Below, one piece after another: positions 59,659 to 60,000 of a stretch of 60,000 nt of DNA; position 1 is the stretch's first letter; each line of letters begins with the position of its first letter. The translations under genes were made by a program, and so were the position numbers. The stretch lies in contig OU612069.1 in the NCBI GenBank assembly GCA_914767715.1, positions 10,601,387 to 10,661,386 on the forward strand, in the 5' to 3' direction. A model generated the notes under the pieces. That model was given only the letters and a program-made list of their open reading frames with translations. It was not told the DNA's origin and did not search any database. This DNA comes from Membranipora membranacea (Eukaryota; Bryozoa; Gymnolaemata; Cheilostomatida; Membraniporidae).

Positions 59659-60000
59659 TGAACACCCCCAACCTAATTATTATCTTATCAAACCCAAAAC
59701 ATGGGTTATTACAGTGAATGAATTATGCACTTGTGTATTATTTAGCATGGCAATTGAATTAGGGAAGATAACTCTATCAACTTCAAAAAAAAATTTTTTT
59801 TTTGATGTCTTCAGGGGGTGTTCGTTTGCACAGGCTGAAACCCCCTGCTGACGCCCATGGATGTAAATTTAATGAGCAAGAGATTCAACAGGTAAAAAGC
59901 AGCAGAAGTAAATTTGATTGTGCGAGGTGAATATGAAAATAAAATTATTACCATATAAATAACTATAACCTGATAGGAAGGAGGAGGAATGAAGAAGGGT

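Larger units (their letters stand above)
57289..59859 (-). mobile_element. hAT-type DNA transposon with TIRs and 8-bp target duplication
   Basis: Termini CATGGGCGTCACCAGG (57289) and, on the minus strand from 59859, CATGGGCGTCAGCAGG. Immediately outside are GATATAAA (57281-57288) and GATGTAAA (59860-59867), an 8-bp target duplication with one mismatch, as expected for hAT. The enclosed minus-strand sequence encodes a DUF4371/ZMYM-like hAT transposase. Length 2,571 bp. Sub-terminal CAGGGGG-type motifs lie at both ends. Confidence 0.85.

Overview
The window is eukaryotic, almost certainly from an invertebrate animal. Genes are split by GT-AG introns with consistent phases, the DNA is AT-rich, and it is full of animal-type repeats: tRNA-derived SINEs, and pogo, hAT, non-LTR and LTR-type fragments. 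Two secreted cysteine-rich genes with chitin-binding-like (peritrophin-like) domains fit a lophotrochozoan such as a mollusc, but I cannot name the species and this is a weak inference. There are no bacterial features.

Layout. 0-1.4 kb: foldback-repeat remnants. 1.4-10.5 kb (+): a multi-exon gene, open at its 5' end, encoding two B-box-like zinc fingers, four tandem exons packed with GLFG repeats, a coiled-coil-like region and a beta-propeller-like C-terminus. Thirteen exons join in phase to about 1,522 residues. 10.6-11.7 kb: two tRNA-derived SINEs. 12.1-14.9 kb (-) and 26.0-27.4 kb (+): two divergently oriented paralogues, each a signal peptide plus two cysteine-rich domains, with identical intron phases. 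Between them lie 11 kb without a recognisable gene, including a tandem duplication of 1,911 bp. 27.4-32.4 kb: nothing recognised. 32.4-34.0 kb: a small LTR-type element with a gag zinc-knuckle relic. 34.4-35.7 kb: a dead LINE reverse transcriptase and a third SINE. 37.8-40.4 kb: three copies of a helix-turn-helix (psq/CENP-B-like) domain and a 39-bp minisatellite. 41.9-46.6 kb: two long inverted repeats, a terminal propeller exon in a segmental duplication, and poly-G minisatellites. 47.2-48.7 kb (-): five phase-consistent exons of an unrecognised gene, with a 2.76-kb pogo element inserted just upstream of its first visible splice acceptor. 53.8-54.9 kb (-): a frameshifted protein of the type often labelled DUF7869. 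54.9-55.8 kb: the second copy of the segmental duplication. 57.3-59.9 kb: a complete but dead hAT element with TIRs and an 8-bp target duplication.

The most unusual item is the B-box/GLFG gene. GLFG repeats are the hallmark of FG-nucleoporins, and here they sit in a TRIM-like architecture and have been multiplied by tandem duplication of a symmetric phase 1-1 exon. At least two more copies of the same type of terminal exon lie elsewhere in the window on the other strand, so this looks like a small family that has been copied locally. Functions given here are inferences from sequence read by eye; no database search was run.
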